A stretch of DNA of 64,000 bases. It comes from Chloroflexota bacterium (lineage in GTDB: Bacteria > Chloroflexota > Limnocylindria > Limnocylindrales > CSP1-4). Below the pieces are notes generated by a model. The model did not search any database, was not told the DNA's origin, and saw nothing but the letters and a program-made list of their open reading frames with translations. The stretch covers positions 1-64,000 of the forward strand of contig JAJXUG010000013.1 in the NCBI GenBank assembly GCA_021783095.1, given 5' to 3'. Below are positions 41,857 through 51,048 of the stretch, one piece after another. The position numbers were made by a program, and so were the translations under genes. How positions within the stretch are numbered: the first letter of the stretch is position 1; every line of letters starts with the position of its first letter.

Positions 41857-43439
41857 TGCGGATCCTGGTCGTCGAAGCGCTCGCGCCCGAGGGCCTCGAG
41901 CTGCTCCGCCGCCACCACGAGGTGGACGAGCGCCTTGGGCTGCCGCGCGAGGAGATCATCTCGATCCTGCCCGAGTACGACGCGCTGGTCGTCCGGAGCC
42001 AGGTCAAGGTGGACGCCGAGATGATCGCGGCCGGGACGCGGCTCGTGGTCGTGGGGCGTGCCGGCGTGGGCGTGGACAATGTGGACCTCGAGGCGGCCAC
42101 GCGGGCGGGCATCACGGTCGTCAACGCGCCGACGGGGAACACGATCGCCGCCGCGGAGCTGACGCTGGCGCTCCTGTTCGGGCTGGCCCGCAGGACCGCC
42201 GCCGCCGACGCGTCGATGCGCCGGGGCGAGTGGAAGCGCTCGCTGTTCACGGGCATGGAGGTCCGCGGCAAGACCCTGGGCATCGTCGGCCTGGGCAAGA
42301 TCGGCCAGGCGATCGCCGTCCGCGCCCGCGCCATGCAGATGACGGTCATCGCGTCGGACCCGTTCGTGACCCCCGAGCAGGCAACCAACCTGGGCGTCGA
42401 GCTGGTGTCATTCGACGACATCGTCACGCGCTCGGACGTCATCACCGTCCACGTGCCCAAGACCAAGTCGACCACCGGGCTGATCAACGCCGCGGTCATC
42501 GAGCGCATGAAGCCGGGCGTGCTGCTGCTCAACGTGGCCCGCGGCGGCGTCATCGACGAGGCGGACCTCGCGGCCGCCCTGCACAGCGGCCGGGTGGCCG
42601 GCGCCGGGATCGACGTCTACACCGCCGAGCCGCCCACGGGCAACCCGCTCCTCGATGCGCCCAACACGCTCCTCACGCCGCACCTGGGCGCGTCCACCGA
42701 GGAGGCGCAGGTGGCCGTCGCCGAGGAGGTGGCCGAGCAGGTCCTCGAGGTGCTCGACGGGCGCCCCGCGCGCTACGCCGTCAACGCCCCGCTGCTGACA
42801 CCCGAGACGGCGCAGGCGATCGCGCCCTACCTGCCGCTCGCCGAGACCCTCGGCCAGTTCGCCGCCCAGATGGTCCCGGGCGCCCCGCACACCCTCACGA
42901 TCGAGATCGCGGGCGAGCCGGCGGCCTACGACGCCTCGTCGCTCGTCGCGGCGGTGCTGCGCGGGCTGCTCGAGGCGACGACCGAGGAGCGCGTCAACCT
43001 GGTCAACGCGGCGACGCTGGCCAAGGCGCGCGGGATCACGGTGGTCGAGCGCAAGACGCCCGACGCCGGGGCGCTCGCCTCGCTGCTCACGCTCAGCGCG
43101 CAGGCGGACGGCGGGAGCATCACGGTGGCCGGGACCGTCGCGCGCGGCGAGCCTCGGCTGGTCCAGCTGGGCGGGTACGCGATGGACCTCGCGCCGGCCG
43201 AGCACATGCTGATCACCAGCCACCGGGACCGGCCGGGGACGGTGGGCCGCGTGGGCGTGATGCTGGGCCAGTCGGACGTCAACATCAGCTCGATGACCCT
43301 CGCCCGGTCCGCGCCCCGGGCCGACGCGTTCATGGTGCTCGCGCTCGATGACGACCCGCCGCCGTCCGTGCTGGCCGCCATCCGCGCCGACGAGTCGGTG
43401 ATCGACGTCTGGTCGGTCGCGCTGGGCGGGCGGCGGTGA
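41856..43439 (+). CDS. serA: D-3-phosphoglycerate dehydrogenase
   Basis: 527 residues, the long SerA form. The catalytic part shows VVGRAGVGVDNVDLEAATRA, Rossmann GIVGLGKIGQ, NVARGGVIDEADLAAAL and TPHLGASTEEAQ (Arg, Glu, His set). It is followed by the allosteric-substrate-binding domain (NAPLLTPETAQAIAPYLPLA) and a C-terminal ACT domain (LITSHRDRPGTVGRVGVMLG). It catalyses the first committed step of serine synthesis; the ACT domain usually gives serine feedback. Coupled on both sides: a 1-nt overlap upstream and GTGA downstream. Confidence 0.95.
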   Translation: MRILVVEALAPEGLELLRRHHEVDERLGLPREEIISILPEYDALVVRSQVKVDAEMIAAGTRLVVVGRAGVGVDNVDLEAATRAGITVVNAPTGNTIAAAELTLALLFGLARRTAAADASMRRGEWKRSLFTGMEVRGKTLGIVGLGKIGQAIAVRARAMQMTVIASDPFVTPEQATNLGVELVSFDDIVTRSDVITVHVPKTKSTTGLINAAVIERMKPGVLLLNVARGGVIDEADLAAALHSGRVAGAGIDVYTAEPPTGNPLLDAPNTLLTPHLGASTEEAQVAVAEEVAEQVLEVLDGRPARYAVNAPLLTPETAQAIAPYLPLAETLGQFAAQMVPGAPHTLTIEIAGEPAAYDASSLVAAVLRGLLEATTEERVNLVNAATLAKARGITVVERKTPDAGALASLLTLSAQADGGSITVAGTVARGEPRLVQLGGYAMDLAPAEHMLITSHRDRPGTVGRVGVMLGQSDVNISSMTLARSAPRADAFMVLALDDDPPPSVLAAIRADESVIDVWSVALGGRR

Positions 43440-44314
43440 CGTCCGGAGCGCCGCTCACCGGCCGTGGGGACGGCTCGCCGCTGGCCCCTGACGGCCTCGA
43501 CGCGACGGTCGTGCTGCTGCGGCACGGCGAGAGCGAGTGGATCCGCGAGGGCCGGTTCCAGGGCCAGGCCGAGGCGCCGCTGTCGGCCCTCGGGCGGCGG
43601 CAGGCCGCGCTCGCGGGCGAGCGGCTGGCCCGGCCCCACGCCTCCCCGGCGCTGCCCGTTCCTGGCGGCCTGCCCCGCGAGATCGTCCACTCGCCGCTGG
43701 GCAGGGCGGCCGACACGGCGCGGGCCGTGGCCCTGGCGATGGCCGACCTCCGGACCGGGGGCGAGGCCGACGCCGCCGGCCCTCCCCTCCCCGTCCTGCG
43801 CCCCGAGCCCGGGCTCCTCGAGATCGGTCAGGGCGTGTGGGAGGGCGTGACCGCCGACGAGATCGGGCGCCGCTGGCCCGCCGAGATCGCCGGCTGGCGC
43901 CGGGACCCGCTGGCCATGCACGCGCCTGGCGGCGAGTCCGTCGCCGAGGTGGACGCCCGGGTGCGCCCCGCCCTGGCGCGCGTGCTCGACGAGCTGGGGC
44001 GCGATTACCCTCGCGGCACCACGGACCGCCCGCAGGTCCACGGGTACAGCGGGGCCGGCCAGCCGGCAGCCCAGCCGTGGTCTGTGCTCGTGGCCCATGA
44101 CGGCGTGTTCAAGGTGGTCATGCTCGCCCTGCTCGACCTGCCGCTCTCGAAGTTCTGGTCGTTCTCGCTGGGCCTGACGGGGATCTCCGTGGTGGAGATC
44201 CGGGGCGGGCGCCCCGTGCTCCGGGCGCACAACTGGACCGGCCACCTCGCGCCCATCGAGGACGAGCTGGAGCGCGAGATCGCCGACCGCCGGTCGCGGT
44301 CCGGGGCGATGTAG
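43436..44314 (+). CDS. Histidine phosphatase (phosphoglycerate-mutase-like), candidate phosphoserine phosphatase
   Basis: 292 residues. VVLLRHGESEWIREGRFQGQ holds the catalytic His (RHGE). Further motifs are IVHSPLGRAADTARAVALAM and LEIGQGVWEGVTADEIG, and VLVAHDGVFKVVMLALLD holds the second His. It starts with GTG overlapping the serA stop (GTGA), so it is translationally coupled. No SerB-like HAD enzyme is in the operon. A member of this superfamily is the metal-independent phosphoserine phosphatase of Hydrogenobacter, so I infer it completes serine synthesis here. Other phosphatase roles remain possible. Confidence 0.85.
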   Translation: MTSGAPLTGRGDGSPLAPDGLDATVVLLRHGESEWIREGRFQGQAEAPLSALGRRQAALAGERLARPHASPALPVPGGLPREIVHSPLGRAADTARAVALAMADLRTGGEADAAGPPLPVLRPEPGLLEIGQGVWEGVTADEIGRRWPAEIAGWRRDPLAMHAPGGESVAEVDARVRPALARVLDELGRDYPRGTTDRPQVHGYSGAGQPAAQPWSVLVAHDGVFKVVMLALLDLPLSKFWSFSLGLTGISVVEIRGGRPVLRAHNWTGHLAPIEDELEREIADRRSRSGAM

Positions 44315-44371
44315 CCCCGACCTCGCCCCTCACCCGGGGACCCGCACCAGCGCGCCCGCGGGGACCCCGCC

Positions 44372-46696
44372 TCAGCGCCGCCGCCGGCGCCGCAGGATCC
44401 GCGCGAACACCAGCCGGGTCAGGGACAGCCGGAGGCGCCGCATCGCCGACGCCACGGCCTGCTCGTGCTCGGGCGGGAGCTGGACCCGGGCGTAGGTCGT
44501 CTCCACCTTCGCCTCGGCCACCGTCCGGATGTCGGGTCTCGCCACCGGGACCAGCTCGCCGAGCGAGGTCGCGTACTCGTACACGGTCTCCGTCGGGCGC
44601 TGCGCGAAGCCGAACCGCGACGCCAGCCGCGACACCGCGCTCCACGCCGTGTCTGGGCTCACCTCGCCGCGCGGCCCGCGCCACCACGCCACCACGATCA
44701 GGGAGCCGAGGCCGAGCAGGAGGAGCCCCGCGAGGAGGACGGCCAGCGCCCGGTCGGTGGACTGGGACGGCGGCAGCGGCGTCACGCCACTCGATCCCTC
44801 GGCGGGGACCGTGCGGCGGGTGGGGGCCGGCTTGATCGGCCCCTCGTCCGGGGTCTGGAGCGGCGCCGCGGCGGATGGCACGGGAGCGCCCACCGGGATC
44901 GGGGCCGGCCGCCCCACGCCGCCGCCGGTCGGGTCGAAGGGGATCCAGCCGTAGCCCGGGAAGAAGACCTCGACCCACGCGTGGGCCTGGCGGTTGAGGA
45001 CCGTCTCCTGCCCGCCCACGATCGCCGACGGCAGGAACCCCTGGACGAGCCGGGTCGGGATGGGGTTGGACGGGTTGGCGGCCCGGAGCAGGATCGCCAT
45101 CGTGGACGCGTAGTGCAGGCAGTAGCCCTCGCGGTACTGGGCGAAGCACTCGACGGCGCTCGCACTCTGGCAGTTCACGCCCCGGACGTCGGTGGTGTAG
45201 GTGAAGGGCCCGTCGCGCAGGTACTGCTGCATGGTGTTGGCCAGGTCGTACGGGTTCTTGCTCGGCGACTTGGCCATCACCGTCTGGAGCAGCTCCCGGG
45301 CGTACGGCCCCAGTGAGCCCTGGGGGACCTGCGTGTACTCGGCCGTGACGTCCGCGGGATAGACCGTCGAGGCCGCGCGGAGCTTGTTCTGGGTGATGCC
45401 GTTCACGTCGGTGAGGCGCGGCACCAGGGCGGTCGCCGTGTACGCCGTGTCCGGCGCGACGTCGTCGTAGGCGAACCAGCCCTCGACGCCGCTGATGGCG
45501 AGGCTGGACGGCATCCCCACCGTGGACGCCAGCCCCGGCGTGAGGAGCCTGGTGTCGTGGTAGCCGACCGGCTGGACGGCCACCGAGACCTTGGCGTAGA
45601 GGTCCGGCGCCGGGACCTCGGGCGAGCCGAGGAGCAGCGAGGCGTCGGCGGGCACGTTGGCGGTCCGGGGGTCTGACTGGAGCCAGCCGCCGAGCGCGAA
45701 CTGGTCGTACGTCGCCGCCCGCCACGGGAGGCCGGCGGCGGAGGACGGCACGGAGGCGGTGAACGCCACGCCGTCGTCGCTGAACCACTGGGCCGAGATG
45801 CGCGCCGACGAGCCGAACGAGACCCCGCCGCCGCCGCGCAGGTCGCCGCCGGTGGGGAACAGGCGGCCCACTTGCTCGCCGATCTGGATCAGCTGGGTCC
45901 GCAGCCCGCCCCAGGCGCCGGCGAGCGGGCTCGAGGCGGCCCGCTGGGTCAGCACCAGGGCGCCGAGCATCGCGAGGATGATGAACACCGTGCCGCCGCG
46001 CAGGTACAGGAAGGCGACGGACCCCGGGTCGCCGATCCGCCGCCGTGCCCACGCGAGACGCTCCCCGAACGTGTGCATCTGGATCAGCAGGAACAGCGAG
46101 ACGGCGGCGTACAGCACGAGCCAGCCGAGCTGGTCGCGGTTCGTGAGCGCCATGTTCGCCAGCAGCACGAGCCCCACCACGACGACCGCCGAGAGCGGAC
46201 GGCGGTGGCCGAAGACGGCGTACGAGCCGAACTGCATCGTCCCCCACACCAGGCCGCCCAGCACCAGGACGTAGTGGACCTCCTGGGTGGTGAACTCGAG
46301 GTTGCGGACGGTGAGGTCGAGGTAGGCCTGGACGGTGCCGTCGGCGGTGACGCGGAACGCCTGGGCGGGGCTCGCGCCGGGCATCACGGCCCAGCCCGCG
46401 ATGATCGGGATCAGCAGCCCCGCCAGCACCGCCCCGATGATGTGCGTCGTCCGGCGGCCCCAGCCGAGCTTCGGCCCGGCGAACCCGACCAGGGCGCCCA
46501 GCACCGCGATCTCCGAGAGGCAGTCGGTGAGGTACCCGCGGCCGTTGACCCACGCCGGCTCGTCGATCGCCGTCCCGATGATCAGGGCGAGCAGTGTCAC
46601 CAGGACGACGACGGACCACCCCTCCTCGGGCGCCCATCGGAGGACGCGGCCCTCCGCCTCGTCCCACCGCACCCGGGCCCCGTGCACAGCAGTCAT
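44372..46696 (-). CDS. Transglutaminase-like membrane protein (DUF3488 type)
   Basis: 774 residues. Several N-terminal helices (SVVVLVTLLALIIGTA to FIILAMLGALVLTQ) precede a large extracytoplasmic domain. Transglutaminase-like catalytic residues are in REGYCLHYASTMAILLRAAN (Cys), RQAHAWVEVFFPGYGWIPFD (His, then Asp). A further transmembrane helix (LAVLLAGLLLLGLGSLIVVA) leads to an Arg-rich tail. It is the third gene of the MoxR-DUF58-transglutaminase set, conserved across bacteria but poorly understood. ATG 46696 overlaps the DUF58 stop (ATGA). Confidence 0.9.
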   Translation of the reverse strand: MTAVHGARVRWDEAEGRVLRWAPEEGWSVVVLVTLLALIIGTAIDEPAWVNGRGYLTDCLSEIAVLGALVGFAGPKLGWGRRTTHIIGAVLAGLLIPIIAGWAVMPGASPAQAFRVTADGTVQAYLDLTVRNLEFTTQEVHYVLVLGGLVWGTMQFGSYAVFGHRRPLSAVVVVGLVLLANMALTNRDQLGWLVLYAAVSLFLLIQMHTFGERLAWARRRIGDPGSVAFLYLRGGTVFIILAMLGALVLTQRAASSPLAGAWGGLRTQLIQIGEQVGRLFPTGGDLRGGGGVSFGSSARISAQWFSDDGVAFTASVPSSAAGLPWRAATYDQFALGGWLQSDPRTANVPADASLLLGSPEVPAPDLYAKVSVAVQPVGYHDTRLLTPGLASTVGMPSSLAISGVEGWFAYDDVAPDTAYTATALVPRLTDVNGITQNKLRAASTVYPADVTAEYTQVPQGSLGPYARELLQTVMAKSPSKNPYDLANTMQQYLRDGPFTYTTDVRGVNCQSASAVECFAQYREGYCLHYASTMAILLRAANPSNPIPTRLVQGFLPSAIVGGQETVLNRQAHAWVEVFFPGYGWIPFDPTGGGVGRPAPIPVGAPVPSAAAPLQTPDEGPIKPAPTRRTVPAEGSSGVTPLPPSQSTDRALAVLLAGLLLLGLGSLIVVAWWRGPRGEVSPDTAWSAVSRLASRFGFAQRPTETVYEYATSLGELVPVARPDIRTVAEAKVETTYARVQLPPEHEQAVASAMRRLRLSLTRLVFARILRRRRRR

Positions 46697-47907
46697 GCGA
46701 CGAGCACCTCGCCCAGACGGCGCGACGGGCCGATGACGTAGGTCGGGATCTCGAACTCGGCGAGGGTGTGGCGCAGGGCCCGGGACCTCTGGCGCACCGC
46801 GTCGCCGTCGAGGTCGCTGGCGTCGGGGTCGAACTGCGACTGGTCCAGCGAGATGACCACCACGCCGACCCCGCGGGACCGCAGCGACGCCAGGGGACGG
46901 ATGAACGACGGGTCCTGCGTGGCGGTGATCACGACCGCGGTCATGCCCCGGCGCAGCCGGGCGAGGCCGGTCACCAGCACCTCGTCAAGGGTCGTGCTGC
47001 CGTCGGCCTCGACGGCCGCGAGGAGCTGGAGGATCTTGAGCCGCTGGCGCGCCCCGCGGTCGGCGGGGATCACGGTGGTCCGGTGCCCGCTCACGGTGAG
47101 GCCGACGGCGCGGTTCTCGCCGATCGCCTTGTCCGCGATCGAGGCCGCCGCGCGCACGGCCACTTCGGTCGTGGAGTGCTCGCCCTCGCCGACCTCCAGC
47201 TCCACGTCGAGGTCCAGGACCAGCCAGACGTCGGTCGTCTGCTCGAGCTCGAACTCCTTGACGAAGATCTCGCCGCTGCGCGCGGTCGTCCGCCAGTGGA
47301 TGCGGTTCATGGAGTCGCCCGGGGCATACGGGCGCACGGTGGTCGCGAGCGGGGTCGTCTGCAGCGTGCGCTCGGGAGAGGCGTTCGCGCCCTCGATGCT
47401 CGCGGGCGGCAGGCGCCAGAACGGCAGCGCGTCGATGCGCGGGTAGACCACCAGGGTGATGCCGTGGCCGACGCCGGCGGACGCCTCGAAGAACCCGAAC
47501 GGGTCGCCGGTGCGCACCTGGAGCGGGTCGATGCGGAAGTGCCCGCGCTGGGCCAGCGGGATGCGGACCATCCAGGACCGCTCGCCCCGGCCGCCGAGCG
47601 AGAGGGCGCGCCCTGGCAGCCCGTCCGGCAGCGAGGTGGGGTTGTGCACCTCGAGCCACGGCTTCGGCAGCCGTCCGGTGTTGCGGACCGTGTAGGTGAT
47701 CCGCAGCCGGTCGCCGACGTGCCCGGTGAGCTGGCTCACGGCGTAGCCGGCCTCGAGGTCCGCGAGGCCCAGCCGCGTGATGATGTAGCTGCCGCCGCCG
47801 ACGAGCAGGCCGAGGTACACGAGGAAGAACAGGAACGCGTACCCGGTCGAGAACGCCGCGACCGCGATCACGATGGCGAGGCCCAGGAGCTGCAGCCGAC
47901 GAACCAT
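46693..47907 (-). CDS. DUF58 (vWA-like) protein
   Basis: 404 residues from ATG 47907, with GGGAAGG upstream. Two hydrophobic helices lie at the start (LLGLAIVIAVAAFSTGYAFL; FFLVYLGLLVGGG). A beta-rich domain follows (GDRLRITYTVRNTGRLPKPW). Then comes the DUF58 signature RPYAPGDSMNRIHWRTTARS and a vWA-like domain with VWLVLDLDVELEVGEGEHST. DUF58 proteins pair with MoxR ATPases, by analogy with vWA cofactors of AAA+ machines. Confidence 0.9.
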   Translation of the reverse strand: MVRRLQLLGLAIVIAVAAFSTGYAFLFFLVYLGLLVGGGSYIITRLGLADLEAGYAVSQLTGHVGDRLRITYTVRNTGRLPKPWLEVHNPTSLPDGLPGRALSLGGRGERSWMVRIPLAQRGHFRIDPLQVRTGDPFGFFEASAGVGHGITLVVYPRIDALPFWRLPPASIEGANASPERTLQTTPLATTVRPYAPGDSMNRIHWRTTARSGEIFVKEFELEQTTDVWLVLDLDVELEVGEGEHSTTEVAVRAAASIADKAIGENRAVGLTVSGHRTTVIPADRGARQRLKILQLLAAVEADGSTTLDEVLVTGLARLRRGMTAVVITATQDPSFIRPLASLRSRGVGVVVISLDQSQFDPDASDLDGDAVRQRSRALRHTLAEFEIPTYVIGPSRRLGEVLVA

Positions 47908-47926
47908 CGTCGTGCCTTCCCCGCCG

Positions 47927-48916
47927 CTAGTCTGCGACCGCGCTCGGGCTGGTCTCGCGCGGCCCCCCGACGGTGCGGCGGGCCGATTCGATGGGCGTCG
48001 AATCGAGCAGCTCCCGGACGACATGGGCCGACGACACGTCGTGGATCGTGCTGGCGGTCTTGATGATCACCCGGTGGGCCAGCGCGGGCTCGGCGAGCGC
48101 CTTGACGTCGTCGGGGATCACATAGTCGCGGCCCAGCAGCCCGGCGAGCGCCTGCGATGCCCGGTACAGGGAGATCGACCCGCGCGGGCTGGCGCCCAGG
48201 TAGACGTCGGGGTGGGCGCGCGTCGACGACACGAGCCGGACGATGTAGCTCGCGACCACCGGGTCCACATAGATGTCGCGGACCGCCGCCTGGAGGCCAC
48301 GGAGCTCGTCGCCGGTGCACACCTCCTCGAGGTCGTCGAGCGGGTGCGTGACCTTCTGGGCGTCGAGCACGCGGAGCTCGTCCGCCAGCGCCGGGTACCC
48401 GAGCCGGATCCGGAGCATGAAGCGATCGAGCTGCGCCTCGGGCAGGGCGAACGTGCCCTCGTACTCGATGGGGTTCTGCGTCGCGATGACCAGGAACGGG
48501 TCGGGCATCTGGTGGGTCACGCCGTCGATCGTGGCCTGGCGCTCGTCCATGCACTCGAGCAGCGCGCTCTGGGTCTTGGGCGTGGCCCGGTTGATCTCGT
48601 CGGCGAGCACCACCTGGCTCATGATCGGGCCCGGCCGGAACTCGAACTCCTGGGTCTTCTGGTTGTAGATCGACAGGCCGGTCACGTCGGACGGCAGCAG
48701 GTCGGGCGTGAACTGGATCCGGCGGAAGGTGCAGCCGAGGCTCCGGGCGATGGACTTGGCGAGCACGGTCTTGCCCGTCCCCGGCACGTCCTCGATCAGG
48801 ACGTGGCCCCGGCACAGGAGCGCGACCAGCGCGAGGCGCACCTCCTGGTGCTTGCCCACGATGACCCGCTCGACATTGTCGAGGACTCTGTCGCCGATGG
48901 TTGCGATGCTGCCCAT
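47927..48916 (-). CDS. MoxR-family AAA+ ATPase
   Basis: 329 residues from ATG 48916. Walker A is [14 protein letters not shown] (42-55), followed by [20 protein letters not shown]. Walker B is [20 protein letters not shown], then [30 protein letters not shown] and a C-terminal lid ([19 protein letters not shown]). MoxR proteins are thought to act as chaperones for vWA partners; the DUF58 gene lies 19 nt downstream. The set is divergent from no other operon: 245 nt of gene-free sequence precede it. Confidence 0.93.
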   Translation of the reverse strand: MGSIATIGDRVLDNVERVIVGKHQEVRLALVALLCRGHVLIEDVPGTGKTVLAKSIARSLGCTFRRIQFTPDLLPSDVTGLSIYNQKTQEFEFRPGPIMSQVVLADEINRATPKTQSALLECMDERQATIDGVTHQMPDPFLVIATQNPIEYEGTFALPEAQLDRFMLRIRLGYPALADELRVLDAQKVTHPLDDLEEVCTGDELRGLQAAVRDIYVDPVVASYIVRLVSSTRAHPDVYLGASPRGSISLYRASQALAGLLGRDYVIPDDVKALAEPALAHRVIIKTASTIHDVSSAHVVRELLDSTPIESARRTVGGPRETSPSAVAD

Positions 48917-49161
48917 TGGACTCCCGTCGTGATGGCGGCCACGCCGCGTGCTCCCTCTCGAGCCGAGGACTGGCCCGACAACATCCCCTCGGGCGCCGCT
49001 CCACGGGAACGGGGGACGACGCCGTGCGACTGCCGGGAGTGTACGGCGCGTGGCAGAAACCGGTTCTCCCCGCGCGGGCCTCGGACGCTGTGCGCGCGAT
49101 GCCAGTGACGACGTCGGGCGCCCCAGCCGTGTTCCACACGGGTCCCGCGGCGATGGCCCGC

Positions 49162-49392
49162 TCAGCCGCGGAACAGCGTCATCGCCCCGACCCAGAGCAC
49201 CATCAGGCACCCGATCGCGGCCATCGTGGCAAGGAACGCCTCGCCGCCCGCGAACGAGGCGGCGGCGACAACGGCGAACAGGCCGGCCATGACGAGCGCG
49301 ACCGCGGCCATGCCGATCCGCTCGAGCAGGGGCCGCCGACGGGCCGCTGCCGACCGGTCCTGCTCCCCCGGGGGGTTCGGGAGATTGTCCAC
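49162..49392 (-). CDS. Small two-helix membrane protein
   Basis: 76 residues. A polar N-terminus with a Pro/Arg cluster is followed by two hydrophobic helices ([40 protein letters not shown]). No family recognised. It follows the PBP gene by 33 nt on the same strand, so it may be the last gene of the cell-wall operon. Confidence 0.6.
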   Translation of the reverse strand: MDNLPNPPGEQDRSAAARRRPLLERIGMAAVALVMAGLFAVVAAASFAGGEAFLATMAAIGCLMVLWVGAMTLFRG

Positions 49393-49425
49393 CAGCGCAG
49401 CCTACAGGCCCGCTCAAGCCCGCGC

Positions 49426-51048
49426 CTACGGGCGCCCGTACAGCGTGAAGTACTGGGCGAGCAGATTCCCGGCCAGCGGAGCCGCCCGTTCCCCGCCCCT
49501 GCCGCCCTGCTCCACGACCACCGCGATGGCGACCTTCGGGTGGTCCACCGGCGCGAACCCGATGAACCACGAGTTCGGCTCGCCGGTCCCGCCGAGCTGC
49601 GCCGTGCCGGACTTGCCGGCGGTCGGGATCCCGGGCACCGCCGCGCCAGTGGTGAACAGCCGCCCGAGGTCCCCCTCGACCGCCTGCTCCATCGCCTGCT
49701 TGATCGCCCCCGCGTCCTCGGACGAGAGCACCCGGCGCCAGGTGTCAGGAGCGATCGTCCTGGCGCCGGACGAGGTCCCGGTGAGCGCCGTCACGAGGTG
49801 TGGCTTCATTAGCCAGCCGTCGTCGGCGACCACGCCCGCCACCAGCGCCATCTGCAGCGGCGTCACGACCGCCTCGCCCTGCCCGAACGCCGCGGATGCG
49901 AGCTCGGCGTCGTCGGCGAACCCACCGGGCGCCGAGCCCTGCCCATTGGTGAGCCGGCTGGGCGCGGTGGGCAGGTCGAACGGGAGGGGCTGCCCGAAGC
50001 CCAGCTTCGACGCCTCCGACACGAACCGCGCGCCACCGATCTGGATGCCCGTCAGGGCGTACCAGATGTTGCAGCTCACCTCGGTGGCGCCGTAGAGGTC
50101 GAGCGCACGGCCGTCCGTCTGGGGGTGGTGGCCGTCCGTGATCCGGAACCCGTCCACGAGGAGCCCGGTCTTCTCCGCTGCGGGCTGCTGCGGGTAGGTC
50201 GTGGACGGGGTGATGGCGCCGCTGTCCAGCCCGGCGATCGCGGTGACGATCTTGAGGACGCTCCCCGGCACGTACTGGCCCAGCGTGGCGCGCGGGAGCA
50301 GTGGCAGGTCCTTGTTGGCCTGGAGCGCCTTCATCGTGGCGGCCGCGGTCGCGGGATTGGCGATGGCGGATGCGTTGAACGTGGGGGTCGACGCGAGGGC
50401 CAGCACCTCGCCAGTCGTCGGGTCGAGCATCACGACCGCGCCCCGGTCGGTCCCGAGGCCGGCCACGGCGGCGCGCTGGAGCCGCAGGTCGAGCGACAGC
50501 TGGAGGCCCAGCACCTGGTTGGCGTTGGGGAACAGCTTGCCGGTCAGGCCAGCCAAGGGGTCGCCGGTGGTCAGTCCGAGGAGCTGCGCGTTGTAGGCGC
50601 GCTCGAGGCCGGCCGTGCCGAACTGGGCGGACGCATAGCCCACGACGTCGCTCACGCTGGGATCGCGGTACTGGCGCTGCGCCTCGCCGTTCTTGTCGCG
50701 CACGCTGCGCGCCAGCCAGGTGCCGCTGCGGTCGACGATCTGGCCGCGCAGTGTCCGCCGGGCGGCGGCGATGACCGACGGGTTGTCCGGCCGGGTCGAG
50801 AGCCGCTGGGCCTCGATGACCTGCCACCAGCCCGCGCCCACCGCGAGGACCGCGAAGGCCAGGACCAGCGCGATCCCGGTCCGGACGATGTTGGCGCCGA
50901 CCGGCCGGGCGCCGCGGGCCGAGGAGCCGGGTGTCGGCGACCAGCCTGCGGTCCCGACCGGCGCGGGCGTGGGGCCCTCGGCGTCGTCGAGCACCCATCC
51001 CCGGCCCTCGTCCCAGGGCTCGCGCGGGGTCGGCGGCTCGGCCGTCAT
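49426..51048 (-). CDS. pbpA: Penicillin-binding protein (class B-like transpeptidase)
   Basis: 540 residues. A Pro-rich cytoplasmic tail and one membrane anchor ([17 protein letters not shown]) precede the extracytoplasmic domain. Transpeptidase motifs are SxxK in [14 protein letters not shown] (S about 262), SxN in [10 protein letters not shown], and the KTG-type motif [30 protein letters not shown] is the usual PBP segment. Together with RodA it would form a glycosyltransferase-transpeptidase pair for elongation or division, like actinobacterial PbpA-RodA. ATG 51048 overlaps the rodA stop (ATGA). Confidence 0.92.
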   Translation of the reverse strand: MTAEPPTPREPWDEGRGWVLDDAEGPTPAPVGTAGWSPTPGSSARGARPVGANIVRTGIALVLAFAVLAVGAGWWQVIEAQRLSTRPDNPSVIAAARRTLRGQIVDRSGTWLARSVRDKNGEAQRQYRDPSVSDVVGYASAQFGTAGLERAYNAQLLGLTTGDPLAGLTGKLFPNANQVLGLQLSLDLRLQRAAVAGLGTDRGAVVMLDPTTGEVLALASTPTFNASAIANPATAAATMKALQANKDLPLLPRATLGQYVPGSVLKIVTAIAGLDSGAITPSTTYPQQPAAEKTGLLVDGFRITDGHHPQTDGRALDLYGATEVSCNIWYALTGIQIGGARFVSEASKLGFGQPLPFDLPTAPSRLTNGQGSAPGGFADDAELASAAFGQGEAVVTPLQMALVAGVVADDGWLMKPHLVTALTGTSSGARTIAPDTWRRVLSSEDAGAIKQAMEQAVEGDLGRLFTTGAAVPGIPTAGKSGTAQLGGTGEPNSWFIGFAPVDHPKVAIAVVVEQGGRGGERAAPLAGNLLAQYFTLYGRP

